A DNA stretch of 64,000 nucleotides from an uncultured Eggerthella sp. GTDB taxonomy: Bacteria; Actinomycetota; Coriobacteriia; Coriobacteriales; Eggerthellaceae. The translations under genes and the position numbers were made by a program. This document shows, in pieces, positions 17,295-25,543 of this stretch; within the stretch, counting starts at the first letter, position 1; each line of letters starts with the position of its first letter. The notes beneath the pieces are model-generated. The model was not told the DNA's origin. It searched no databases and saw nothing but the letters and a program-made list of their open reading frames with translations. Location: the NCBI GenBank assembly GCA_958431815.1, contig CAUASB010000003.1:1-64000 (forward strand), in the 5' to 3' direction.

Positions 17295-18254
17295 CTACAC
17301 CACGATAAGCGCGATCACCGGCAGTGTCACCAGGGAAAACACCGTGGTGAGGAACGTACCGCGCGACATAGTGCGGGTGTCGCCGTCGTAGGCCAGGCAC
17401 AGCATGGTGCCGTTAGATGCCGCAGGCATAGCGGCAAGCAGCACCAAGATGGCAAGCAGGTACGAATCGTCCACGAACAAGCCGAAGAAGAAGTACATGC
17501 CTACCGGCACAACAATGAGACGGATGAACGTGGTGAGGTAGCTCCAACCGTCGAAGAGCATTTCACGCACGGGCATCTTCGCCAGTGTAGAACCGATGAT
17601 GAGCATTGCAGCCGGTACCGTCATGCCGCCCAAAATGCTGCAGGTTTGGCCAATGGGACCATTGTCGGTGATATGCAGCAAAGCCAACGCCATAGCAGCG
17701 TACGAAGCCAGCATCACGGGCTTGGTAAGGGTATGTCCCAAAGCCTTCAGCTGCATTTTCAGGCTGCGCTTTTCCTTTGTCTGCTCATCGTTTCCGGCAA
17801 CGAAGAACACGCCTAGGGAAAACAACACCACGTTGAACACGATGTTGAACACTGCAGCATACAGAACCGCGCTGTCGTCGAAAATAGCCGCAAGCACTGC
17901 AAAACCCAAAAAGCCCACGTTGCCGAACATCATCATGAAGGCATGCGCGCCGCGCGCAGGGCGATCGAGCTTGCGGTACACGATATGCGCAACGGCGTAC
18001 GAAAATACCGTGGCAACAACGAAGTACAGGGCTGCGTAGCCGAACATGGTAAGAATCACTTCATCGGGAGGCAGCTGGCTATCCGAGAGCACCGAATTCA
18101 GAATGGTGGCAGGAAGGGTAATGGACATCACTAGCTTGGAAAGGTTGCCATCGAACAGGTCGTCAGTCATGCGCTTTTTCCTTGCCACAAAGCCACATAA
18201 CATAATCGCGAACAACATCAGCATCTGCGTAAACGTGTGCTGAAATACCTCCAT
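17295..18254 (-). CDS. AEC (auxin efflux carrier-like) family transporter, copy 2
   Basis: 319 residues, collinear with the gene 237 bases downstream: VMSITLPATILNSVLSDSQLP, HAFMMMFGNVGFLGFAVLAAIFDDSAVLYAAVFN and AAMPAASNGTMLCLAYDGDTRTMSRGTFLTT are matched block for block. This points to a tandem duplication followed by divergence. Integral membrane, organic-acid or amino-acid-derivative transport by family. The ribosome-binding site is weak (GAAGG about 12 bases upstream). Confidence 0.9.
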   Translation of the reverse strand: MEVFQHTFTQMLMLFAIMLCGFVARKKRMTDDLFDGNLSKLVMSITLPATILNSVLSDSQLPPDEVILTMFGYAALYFVVATVFSYAVAHIVYRKLDRPARGAHAFMMMFGNVGFLGFAVLAAIFDDSAVLYAAVFNIVFNVVLFSLGVFFVAGNDEQTKEKRSLKMQLKALGHTLTKPVMLASYAAMALALLHITDNGPIGQTCSILGGMTVPAAMLIIGSTLAKMPVREMLFDGWSYLTTFIRLIVVPVGMYFFFGLFVDDSYLLAILVLLAAMPAASNGTMLCLAYDGDTRTMSRGTFLTTVFSLVTLPVIALIVV

Positions 18255-18600
18255 TGAAGTAAGGCCTTCTTCCCTTGCATTCCTTAATAAACAACATCAA
18301 TAACCAACGAACACGTTCAATAGGCCGTTGGCCCGCACGCGAGGGTACTCCTGCTTGGAGAGTGAAGTTACGGAATGAATCATTCTTCACAAAACCATAG
18401 CAATAGGAAATGAAACCACGTGTTAAAGCGGTAAAACCAGAAGCGGAAAAGCAAAGACGATGCGCTGGCGAGCACAGGCAAAGCGAATACAAGGCACAGT
18501 CCCAGCGGTCATGCCGCAATACTTCGAGCCTTAACGCCGTGCCGCCAAATACTGGTCTGCAGGATGCCGCACACCTCCCAGCGCGCAAACCGAGCACAAC
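18255..18600. other. Intergenic region between the AEC pair and groL
   Basis: About 350 bases with no supported ORF or repeat. It must hold the promoter of the upstream AEC gene on the minus strand, but no convincing hexamer pair was found. Confidence 0.4.
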
Positions 18601-18629
18601 AAAAAAAGCGCTCCCGAAGGAGCGCTTTT
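18601..18629 (-). terminator. Terminator of the groES-groL operon
   Basis: Minus strand AAAAGCGCTCC, TTCG tetraloop, GGAGCGCTTTT followed by further T (seven in all, complement of 18601-18607). It begins 26 bases after the groL stop. Confidence 0.92.
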
Positions 18630-18654
18630 CATTGCACGAGTGAGTGTACGGGGC

Positions 18655-20289
18655 TTACATCATGCCCATGCCGCCGCCCTGGCCTGCGCCAGCGAGTGCG
18701 GACAGGTCGGGACCTTCCTTGGGGATCTCGTTGATGGTTGCCTCGGTGATGAGGATAAGGCCAGCAACGGATGCAGCAGACTGCAGAGCGGTACGCGTAA
18801 CCTTCACAGGGTCGGAAACGCCCATTTCAATCATGCTGCCCTCTTCGCCGTTTGCGAAGTTGTAGCCTTCGCCCTTCTTGAAGGCCTTGGCCTTCTCAAC
18901 GATGACGGAGCCTTCGTAACCAGCGTTGGTTGCGATTGCACGCATAGGAGCCTCGAGTGCCTTGCGGATGATGTCGACGCCAACCTGCTCGTCTGCGTTC
19001 GAAACCTCGACCTTGTCGAGTGCCTCGATTGCGTTGATGAGGGCTACGCCGCCGCCAGCAACGATGCCTTCCTCAACTGCAGCACGGGTTGCCTGCAGAG
19101 CGTCTTCGATACGGCTCTTCTTTTCCTTGAGCTCGGACTCAGTTGCAGCGCCAACCTTAAGAACAGCAACGCCACCGGAAAGCTTGGACAGGCGCTCCTG
19201 CAGCTTTTCCTTATCGAAGTCGGAGGTAAGGTGCTCCATTTCGTTGCGCATCTGGGCAACGCGAGCCTCAACGGCTGCCTTGTCGCCAGCGCCGTCGACG
19301 ATAACAGTTGCGTCCTTGGAAACCTTGACGGTCTTAGCGGTACCAAGAGCATCAACGGTAACGTCTGCAAGCGTCATGCCGAAGTCCTTGGAAACAACCT
19401 TGCCGCCGGTAACAACAGCGATGTCTTCCAGGATGCGAGCACGACGATCGCCGAAGCCAGGAGCCTTGATGGCAACTACGTTCAGGGTGCCGCGCAGCTT
19501 GTTCAGCAACAAGGTGCCCAGAGCTTCGCCCTCAACGTCTTCAGCAACGATGAGCAGCGGACGACCAGACTTCATGATGCCTTCCAGCAGGGGAACCATG
19601 TCCTGAATGGAGGTTACCTTGAGGTCGGTGAGCAGGATGTACGGGTCGTTCAGAACGGCTTCCATACGCTCGGAATCGGTTGCCATGTAAGGGGAAATGT
19701 AGCCGCGGTCGTACTGCATGCCCTGAACAACGTCGATGTCGATGCCGAAGGTCTGGCTGTCCTCAACGGAGATTGCGCCGTCCTTGCCAACTTCGTCCAT
19801 TGCCTCAGCGATCTTTTCACCAATAACAGGGTCGCCAGCGGAAATGGTGCCGACGTTTGCGATCTGTTCCTTGGTGGAGATCTCGGTTGCGTCTGCCTTG
19901 ATGGCGGCTACAACGGCGTCGGTTGCCTTGTCGATGCCGCGGCGGATGCCCAATGCGTCAGCGCCAGCAGTTACGTTGCGCAGGCCCTCGCTTACGATAA
20001 CGTCAGCAAGCAGGGTTGCGGTAGTGGTGCCGTCGCCCGCAACGTCGTTGGTCTTAACAGCTGCTTCCTTAACCAGCTGAGCACCCATGTTTTCCACCGG
20101 GTCTTCGAGCTCAACTTCACGAGCAACGGTAACGCCGTCGTTGGTTACCAAAGGAGCGCCGAAGGAACGCTCCAAGGCAACATAGCGGCCCTTAGGTCCA
20201 AGGGTTACCTTTACAGCGTCTGCGAGCTTCTTAACGCCCTCGGCCATACCAGCGCGGGCATCAGCCTCGAACTTGATTTCCTTAGCCAT
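18655..20289 (-). CDS. groL: Chaperonin GroEL (60 kDa)
   Basis: 544 residues, full length. VTLGPKGRYVALERSFGAPLVTNDGVTVA, NDVAGDGTTTATLLA (ATP-binding), the hinge and apical segments, and VEEGIVAGGGVAL are all present. The tail ends GQGGGMGMM, the Gly/Met-rich C-terminus of folding-active GroEL. Forms double heptamer rings with GroES. It lies 93 bases after groES in a CIRCE-controlled operon. The minus strand is coding; a long opposite-strand ORF is an artefact of codon bias. Confidence 0.99.
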   Translation of the reverse strand: MAKEIKFEADARAGMAEGVKKLADAVKVTLGPKGRYVALERSFGAPLVTNDGVTVAREVELEDPVENMGAQLVKEAAVKTNDVAGDGTTTATLLADVIVSEGLRNVTAGADALGIRRGIDKATDAVVAAIKADATEISTKEQIANVGTISAGDPVIGEKIAEAMDEVGKDGAISVEDSQTFGIDIDVVQGMQYDRGYISPYMATDSERMEAVLNDPYILLTDLKVTSIQDMVPLLEGIMKSGRPLLIVAEDVEGEALGTLLLNKLRGTLNVVAIKAPGFGDRRARILEDIAVVTGGKVVSKDFGMTLADVTVDALGTAKTVKVSKDATVIVDGAGDKAAVEARVAQMRNEMEHLTSDFDKEKLQERLSKLSGGVAVLKVGAATESELKEKKSRIEDALQATRAAVEEGIVAGGGVALINAIEALDKVEVSNADEQVGVDIIRKALEAPMRAIATNAGYEGSVIVEKAKAFKKGEGYNFANGEEGSMIEMGVSDPVKVTRTALQSAASVAGLILITEATINEIPKEGPDLSALAGAGQGGGMGMM

Positions 20290-20382
20290 ATTGAAATTCC
20301 TTTCAAATGAAGTAGTACCGAATGAAGCGCGGTATTGCGCGCCAATGTGCGCCGCCCCGAGTTATGCGGCCACTTGGCTTGG

Positions 20383-20673
20383 CTACTCTGCGTAAACAGC
20401 GTAGATGTCGTCTGCGCGAAGGATCAGAACCTTTTCACCCTCAACGCCAACTTCGGTTCCGCCGTACTTGCCGTACAGAACATGGTCGCCAGCCTTAACG
20501 GGCATGGGAAGGTGCTCGCCCTTGTCGTTCACCCTGCCTTCGCCAACTGCCAGAACAACGCCGGACTGGGGCTTTTCCTTAGACTCTGCAGCGATGTACA
20601 GACCGCCAGCCGTAGTTTCCTGAGCCTCGTCCTGCTTGACGATGATGCGATCACCGAGCGGCTTGAGATTCAT
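20383..20673 (-). CDS. groES: Co-chaperonin GroES (10 kDa)
   Basis: 96 residues: MNLKPLGDRIIVKQDEAQE, the mobile loop with TTAGGLYIA, VGEGRVNDKGEHLPMPVKAGDHVLYGKYGGTEV, and LILRADDIYAVYAE. Caps GroEL. AAGGAAG lies before the ATG. The CIRCE operator is 63 bases upstream of the start codon. Confidence 0.98.
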   Translation of the reverse strand: MNLKPLGDRIIVKQDEAQETTAGGLYIAAESKEKPQSGVVLAVGEGRVNDKGEHLPMPVKAGDHVLYGKYGGTEVGVEGEKVLILRADDIYAVYAE

Positions 20674-20735
20674 AGCATGCTTCCTTTCGCCATTTTGATT
20701 CGCACCCAGCGTGGGGCGCGTTTGTTACCAAAGCT

Positions 20736-20762
20736 TTAGCACTCACTAGTAAGGAGTGCTAA
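20736..20762 (-). promoter_or_regulatory. CIRCE operator (HrcA binding site)
   Basis: Perfect consensus TTAGCACTC, nine bases, GAGTGCTAA. HrcA binds this element and represses groESL until heat shock. It lies in the predicted 5' untranslated region just downstream of the -10 box. Confidence 0.97.
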
Positions 20763-20771
20763 CGGGTATAC

Positions 20772-20799
20772 ATACTAGCAACTTCAAGCACGAATGCAA
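20772..20799 (-). promoter_or_regulatory. groES promoter next to CIRCE
   Basis: Minus strand -35 TTGCAT (complement of 20794-20799), 16-base spacer, -10 TAGTAT (complement of 20772-20777). The expected start site falls at the edge of the CIRCE element, the typical geometry. Confidence 0.6.
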
Positions 20800-20973
20800 C
20801 TGTTGGTGGAGAAAACTTGAGTGTGTGGCACTTAGATATTTAGCATGACGGTAAAAGAAGATAACAGGTGTTTGACCTGGGATTATTCGTTGCAGTTTTG
20901 CAAATTTCGCACCGTTTTCAAAGCAAGGTAACGCAAGGTTTCCCGTTTCGTTACCTCCCTGTTGCCAAATTTT

Positions 20974-21000
20974 TTGGCACTCAAAGGGCTTGAGTGCTTG
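20974..21000 (-). promoter_or_regulatory. Second, degenerate CIRCE-like element
   Basis: TTGGCACTC, nine bases, GAGTGCTTG: the CIRCE spacing is exact and 15 of 18 arm positions match. It is about 210 bases farther upstream of groES, between groES and the end of fic. Chance occurrence at this place is unlikely but binding is unproven. Confidence 0.5.
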
Positions 21001-21048
21001 CAAATACAGATGCTGCCCACCTACCGACCACCTCTGGCTAAAGCCGAA

Positions 21049-22104
21049 TTACCGCGCAGCCTCCCAATTAAGTTGATAGCGCGTTGCGCGGGCAGCACCC
21101 GTCTTCAGTACGGTTCCTTCTTTGACCATCTTCTGCAAGGCGCGCTCGATGGTTCGCGCGCTAAGCGTTGGGCAAAGCTCGCCGATTTCGCGCTTTGAAA
21201 TGGGAACGATGGCCTTCATCAGGCTGGCCTTGATTAGCTCTTCGTTTCCGTTTGAGCCATTAAGCAAGTTCAGCCTTTCATCGAGCTCGCGGTAACAGGA
21301 ATGCACCATGCCAAGGAAGTAAGTGACGAATGGCAAGTAGTTGTTCTTGTGCTCGGCCCACCCAAGTGAACTTTCCTGCAGCACTTCATAATACGTTTGC
21401 TTGGTGCGTTCAATTTCCCGTTCAAGGGAAAGGTACTTCCCTGCCATATAGCCGTTTTGGTACAGCAGCAACAACATAAGAAGCCTGCTCATGCGGCCAT
21501 TACCATCTGCGAAGGGGTGGATGCTCACGAAATCGAACACAAATTGGGCAACGCATAATAATGGGTTGAACACCCTTTGCTTGATTGCTTCGCTGTACGT
21601 CCCACAGAGAGACTCAATCGCCCCTGGCGTTGCTGCCGCGCTCGTCGGGACAAAACGTGTTCGAAGCTCGCCGGTGGGTAGCCTTTCGACAATGGCGTTA
21701 TCGGAATCTTTCCATTTACCGGCGAATGCCACTTCTTCATACCTATATAAGTCGCGATGCAGTTGCAAGATCACGTTAGGCGTTACCGGCATATAAGCGT
21801 AACGTTCGTGAATGAGGTCCAGCACATAGCGATAGCCAGCAATTTCGCACTCATTGCGATTCCGCGGTGCAACCTTTTCCGCTGCAAGGGCTTCAAGGCG
21901 GGCGTCCGTTGTTTCAATGCCCTCGATCTTGTTGGAGGAGCCGATGCTCTGCACGCGCGCAACAGCCGCCAGCTTCTTGAACGGTTCAGGATTCAAAGCC
22001 TGGTACAAATCCTGCTTTCCCTTGTATTCGTGAATAGCAACTACCGCATCCATGGTTACCGGGGTACAAATGCTTGGTAGCGAAACGCTGTAGTCGAATT
22101 CCAT
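21049..22104 (-). CDS. Fic-family protein adenylyltransferase with C-terminal winged helix
   Basis: 351 residues. The catalytic motif is intact, HPFADGNGRMSR at 196-207, with the histidine, acidic residue and both arginines. An N-terminal Fic_N segment carries SNKIEG (57-62), the class II inhibitory S/T-x3-E-G/N motif whose glutamate blocks the ATP site. The C-terminus (about 285-350, ISKREIGELCPTLSARTIERALQKMVKEGTVLKTG) is a winged helix. Such proteins transfer AMP to target hydroxyl groups, often on themselves. AGGA lies 8 bases before ATG and sits inside a repeated operator-like motif, suggesting autoregulation. No antitoxin gene is needed, as the inhibitory helix is in cis. Confidence 0.92.
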   Translation of the reverse strand: MEFDYSVSLPSICTPVTMDAVVAIHEYKGKQDLYQALNPEPFKKLAAVARVQSIGSSNKIEGIETTDARLEALAAEKVAPRNRNECEIAGYRYVLDLIHERYAYMPVTPNVILQLHRDLYRYEEVAFAGKWKDSDNAIVERLPTGELRTRFVPTSAAATPGAIESLCGTYSEAIKQRVFNPLLCVAQFVFDFVSIHPFADGNGRMSRLLMLLLLYQNGYMAGKYLSLEREIERTKQTYYEVLQESSLGWAEHKNNYLPFVTYFLGMVHSCYRELDERLNLLNGSNGNEELIKASLMKAIVPISKREIGELCPTLSARTIERALQKMVKEGTVLKTGAARATRYQLNWEAAR

Positions 22105-22106
22105 AA

Positions 22107-22167
22107 GAGTATCCTAGCCAATAAATCGAGTATCTTAGCCATTTTAACTAATTTGGCTAAGATACTC
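22107..22167 (-). repeat. Three copies of a 14-bp operator-like motif at the start of fic
   Basis: Plus-strand copies: GAGTATCCTAGCCA (22107-22120) and GAGTATCTTAGCCA (22128-22141), 21 bases apart, plus an inverted perfect copy (22154-22167). The last two form a 16-bp perfect inverted repeat (22126-22141, 22154-22169) with a 12-base AT spacer. The copy nearest fic covers its ribosome-binding site. Confidence 0.85.
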
Positions 22168-22184
22168 GAGAATGTAGCGAGATA

Positions 22185-23132
22185 CTACAGCACCGCTATT
22201 TCCTTTGGCAGTGGCGTGCGCTCATGTTCGCCAGGCCAAATGTGCTGGTCGATGAAATCGAGGATAAGGTTTATCTCTTCATCGGTTTTCATCTCTTCGG
22301 CACCGTGATCGGCGTTGGGGAACAGCTTCAGCTTCGCATGACCTTCGCCGCAGGTTTCGTTGATCATGCGAACCATCGCAACCGATTGCGTGTAGGGAAT
22401 GATGCGGTCTTGCACGCCTTGCAAGAAATAGGCAGGCGGGAAGTCTTCGTTCACGAACTTGATAGGGCTTGCTGTTGCGGCAATTTCCGGGTTGTCGATG
22501 CAGCTTACGCCCATAAGCTGGTTGTGCATTTTGCCCATGCCCTTTTCGCCGGTATCGCCACGGGCAGTGTGGCCGTCAGTCGCGGCAGCCTGATCTTCGG
22601 GCGTGGTGCGATCGCATAAGTCGAGCTGGTACATGTCGGTGGGCGAATACACGCTGATAAGGCACTGCACCGCATCGGATTGGTCCACGTTGCCGTAACG
22701 TCGCCCGTTCATTGCAGGGCGTCCCGCCAGGGCGGCAACCATGCAAGCCAGATGCCCACCTGCAGAATTGCCCATGAGGGCAATGTTCTCAGCGTTCAGG
22801 TTGTATTCGGCAGCGTGGGCGCGCAGAAAGCGGATTGCCGCGCGAACATCTTCCAGTGGTTCGGGCCAACGCACATCGGGCACCAGGCGGTACTCGGCAC
22901 AGGCTACGGCATAGCCTTGCGAAGGGAACTTGAACACGCCCGGCATGGTGTTTTCACGCTTGTTGCCCGAAACCCAACCACCGCCATGCACGAACACGAT
23001 AAGAGGAAACGGCCCCTCCCCTTCGTTTGGCAACCACAGGTCAAGCACCTGGCGCGGATCTTCATCGGCATACGGCACGTCCAAGTAACAGCGCTCGAAC
23101 TGCGCCGGATTGATCTCCCTAAAACTCCCCAT
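22185..23132 (-). CDS. Alpha/beta hydrolase (esterase/lipase, HGGGW type)
   Basis: 315 residues from ATG 23132 with AAGGGG upstream. FVHGGGWVSGNKRENT supplies the oxyanion hole, GNSAGGHLA the nucleophile serine, DRIIPY the acid region and NADHG the histidine, so the catalytic triad is complete. Closest in pattern to BD-FAE/hormone-sensitive-lipase-type esterases acting on short acyl or acetyl esters. A long loop (about 170-225) with Gly- and Thr-rich sequence is inserted before PIKFVNEDFPPAYFLQG. No signal peptide, so cytoplasmic. Substrate unknown. Confidence 0.88.
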   Translation of the reverse strand: MGSFREINPAQFERCYLDVPYADEDPRQVLDLWLPNEGEGPFPLIVFVHGGGWVSGNKRENTMPGVFKFPSQGYAVACAEYRLVPDVRWPEPLEDVRAAIRFLRAHAAEYNLNAENIALMGNSAGGHLACMVAALAGRPAMNGRRYGNVDQSDAVQCLISVYSPTDMYQLDLCDRTTPEDQAAATDGHTARGDTGEKGMGKMHNQLMGVSCIDNPEIAATASPIKFVNEDFPPAYFLQGVQDRIIPYTQSVAMVRMINETCGEGHAKLKLFPNADHGAEEMKTDEEINLILDFIDQHIWPGEHERTPLPKEIAVL

Positions 23133-23163
23133 AGCGATTCCCCTTTCGCTTATATAAAAGTAA

Positions 23164-23186
23164 GGCGAGCAGAAATCCTGCTCGCC
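23164..23186 (-). terminator. Terminator of the uncharacterised cassette
   Basis: Perfect 9-bp stem GGCGAGCAG/CTGCTCGCC with a 5-base loop; on the minus strand it is followed by TTACTTTTATAT. It lies 28 bases after the stop at 23215. Confidence 0.7.
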
Positions 23187-23214
23187 TTTGAGTTTAGATC
23201 GTAAAGATAACTCG

Positions 23215-24567
23215 CTACTTCCCTTCATCAAACAAAAACGAAGTATCGATATCACGATATACAGCCTCTAAATCTTTATCTAGCTTACGAACCACAGAAT
23301 CATGCCTCATTTCTGGTTTATCGTACAGAATCCATTTTGCTTGCTGAAAGCCATATTTCGCAAAAGCAAGCCACTCCGTATAGTTGATGGCTGTATAGAA
23401 ATCGGGTTTATCGAGAACAATATTAACTGCAACTTTGCCCGCATTTATACCCACAGCAGCACTATGTGCAATAAACAACATTGTTGCGAGCTTTGGATTC
23501 TTAACTCTATCCAATGATACAGGGATCGATTCCGCTATAGTATGCCCTTCCGAAATACGCTTTAAGCCATAGCCAAGCCTTACAGCCGCCTCAACAAACA
23601 TAGTCGGAATAGACAATGAGCAGAAATGCTTGAAATCGTAGCCCTCGGCATACATGCCCTGAGCGATCTCGGCAATCGTTTGGTCATCCTTGCCAATATG
23701 TCCAAATTGTGCGAAGTTAAACAAACTTGCCAGCGGAACCGGCAAGCCCATCGGTGTATTCACGTCAGAGAAGAAATGGCGGATCTGCTTCGCAACTGCC
23801 GCGAACACATCACGCTCGGTACGATCTTTGTAGCATTCCATAATCTGAATGCGAAAAACACCATTTTTATCAATGGTCGTCATAGTTCCCGACATTATAT
23901 CGGCAACTCCGACTATCAAACCAACAAGAGGGTCATGCCCAAGCGAATAAAGCCTCTGGTAGTAAGCGGACAGTCCCTCAACCCATTCAGCGGTATTCCT
24001 ATTATCTTGAGCATCGTAAGGGACCTTCGTAAAAGGCTTTTCCGCAAGTTTGCTCATTTCCTCTTCAGGAAACCTATTCTCTACATAAGCCCTTATGGAA
24101 TTCGCCAAAGGCCCAGCCTGCACACCATCTCTTGTTTTAGAAAGAGCGCCAACCAAAAACGCATCGACTAGACCAGCAATAACGCCTGCACCTATGCATA
24201 TCGAAATCTCAAGGGCATCTAGTCGATAAGCTTCATTGAACTTTTCGTTCAGCTCTTTTATCGCGACGGGGTTTTCTTTCAGGTCCTCTTCGCTAAAAAG
24301 CTCCTCGACCTCATGGTCTATCCCAACCTTGGCCTCGGCATCTCCCAAAACCTCTTCCCACGATGGAATGTGAGGGCAAGCCTTGCCCCTATCTTTCTTG
24401 GCAGTTTCTTTTTCAGGCAACTGATAGCCCAAAGACTGAAGCAAATTTTCGCTAGAGGAGACCCTTTCGTCGAGCTCGGAAATATCCAGTGATTCGAAAT
24501 TGTTCAGCTGCTGGCGGTGACTCGCTAAAACGGTATCGATTTGACGAGCCGTTTCTTCCCTTTTCAT
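23215..24567 (-). CDS. Uncharacterised 450-residue protein, last gene of the DUF4230/glycine-zipper cassette
   Basis: Not recognised as a named family. An N-terminal charged helical region (1-110) is followed by one strongly hydrophobic stretch (about 120-142, ISICIGAGVIAGLVDAFLVG) and a mostly soluble C-terminal half with HDPLVGLIVGVADIMSGTMT (211-230), SIPTMFVEAAVRLGYGLKR and several conserved-looking aromatic residues. No catalytic motif was seen. Its ATG overlaps the stop of the upstream gene (ATGA), so translation is coupled. Base composition is visibly AT-richer than flanking genes, which suggests horizontal acquisition. A membrane-associated partner of the upstream glycine-zipper protein is the simplest reading. 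Confidence 0.7.
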   Translation of the reverse strand: MKREETARQIDTVLASHRQQLNNFESLDISELDERVSSSENLLQSLGYQLPEKETAKKDRGKACPHIPSWEEVLGDAEAKVGIDHEVEELFSEEDLKENPVAIKELNEKFNEAYRLDALEISICIGAGVIAGLVDAFLVGALSKTRDGVQAGPLANSIRAYVENRFPEEEMSKLAEKPFTKVPYDAQDNRNTAEWVEGLSAYYQRLYSLGHDPLVGLIVGVADIMSGTMTTIDKNGVFRIQIMECYKDRTERDVFAAVAKQIRHFFSDVNTPMGLPVPLASLFNFAQFGHIGKDDQTIAEIAQGMYAEGYDFKHFCSLSIPTMFVEAAVRLGYGLKRISEGHTIAESIPVSLDRVKNPKLATMLFIAHSAAVGINAGKVAVNIVLDKPDFYTAINYTEWLAFAKYGFQQAKWILYDKPEMRHDSVVRKLDKDLEAVYRDIDTSFLFDEGK

Positions 24568-25337
24568 TCTTCACCGAGATCCTTAGCAAGGTCGGAGACC
24601 GCTCGCTCCAACAAGATATTTAAACTATTCAAATAATCTAGCCGTTCTTTGTTTGCCTCGTTTTCCTCATGCAACTCTTCGATAATGGCCTGATGCTTTG
24701 CAAGCGCTTCTTTGTATAGACGCTGCTTCTCCTCCTCGAGCTTCTTGCCTTTGAGGTTAGAAGCGACCGCATATCCACCAATCCCTAGTATCGCAACAGG
24801 CGCTGCGAGAACCCCAACACCGGCCGCCATGCCGCCGCCAACAAGACCTCCAGCCGCCGCAAGACCGGATGTAATGCCCGCTGCAGAAAAACCTGTCGTT
24901 CCTAGCCCATACAAGGCCAAAAATCCTATTGCACCGCCAGCGCCAGCGCCAGCAACACCCGCCGCTAAATCCGCCTTGTCCAGAAGGGCGCCTCTCAAAA
25001 CATCTGCAATTTGGCTCGTGTCGATGGTACGGTTTCTATCAGACAAAGCAGCATCAGCTTCGTAAAGAACATTGGCAACTTGCTGCAACGAGGCACTATT
25101 GCGAAACGTCATTGCATTTTTCTCAAAAACCAAGCTCCCTGCATCGCCAACCGCCTTTCCAACATTCCCCGCAGCCTTCCCTACTTCACTCGCCGCTTTA
25201 CCAGCAGCCCTTCCCGCCTCATTAGCCGCCTTGCCCGCCTCATTTGCAGCCTTTCCGGCTGCATCGGCAGCCGCCTTCGCCGCGCCAGCGAAAAAACCGC
25301 CCACTGCCCCAAACGGATTCTTGTTTTCATTTGGCAT
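24564..25337 (-). CDS. Glycine-zipper protein with Ala-rich amphipathic repeats and coiled coil
   Basis: 257 residues from ATG 25337 (GGAGGGG upstream). Three parts: residues 18-66 are imperfect heptad-like AAGKAANE/AAGRAAGK repeats that would form a long amphipathic helix; 125-192 is a Gly/Ala-rich hydrophobic region (AGAGAGGAIGFLALYGLG, GLVGGGMAAGVGVLAAP) typical of glycine-zipper membrane insertion; 198-255 is a charged coiled coil. No signal peptide. The layout recalls membrane-inserting or pore-forming proteins, but no family was recognised. Overlaps the next gene by 4 bases. Confidence 0.72.
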   Translation of the reverse strand: MPNENKNPFGAVGGFFAGAAKAAADAAGKAANEAGKAANEAGRAAGKAASEVGKAAGNVGKAVGDAGSLVFEKNAMTFRNSASLQQVANVLYEADAALSDRNRTIDTSQIADVLRGALLDKADLAAGVAGAGAGGAIGFLALYGLGTTGFSAAGITSGLAAAGGLVGGGMAAGVGVLAAPVAILGIGGYAVASNLKGKKLEEEKQRLYKEALAKHQAIIEELHEENEANKERLDYLNSLNILLERAVSDLAKDLGEE

Positions 25338-25432
25338 GATGCCCCTCCATATCAATCAAAACACCCACCGACCGCTTATCTAATCTAGGTAGACGCACCC
25401 TCCGATCGGCCTGCATCTTTTCTCGTAAGCCC

Positions 25433-25534
25433 TTATTGCCAAGATAAAATCGCGTTGTTTACGTAAACGAAAGCGATAAACAGCACCGCGATTAGCGCTG
25501 CTGCGACTACCGCTAGGGTCTTTCCGTTCTTCAT
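25433..25534 (-). CDS. 33-residue single-pass membrane peptide
   Basis: Too short for usual gene finders. It begins MKNGKTLAVVAAALIAVLFI, continues as one hydrophobic helix (residues 6-24) and ends with a short polar tail (VNNAILSWQ). A strong ribosome-binding site (GGAAGGAAA) precedes the ATG, and the gene starts 9 bases after the DUF4230-like gene, so it is very likely translated from the same mRNA. Function unknown; small membrane peptides often regulate a larger membrane partner. Confidence 0.75.
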   Translation of the reverse strand: MKNGKTLAVVAAALIAVLFIAFVYVNNAILSWQ

Positions 25535-25543
25535 TTTCCTTCC

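Noticed and set aside
18640..20310. 556-residue ORF on the plus strand opposite groL
   Set aside because: Groups of Cys, Val and Asn residues without family features; it mirrors the codon bias of groL, which is unmistakable on the minus strand.
20746..21003. 85-residue minus-strand ORF upstream of groES
   Set aside because: Begins at a TTG without a ribosome-binding site and runs over the CIRCE operators and the promoter.
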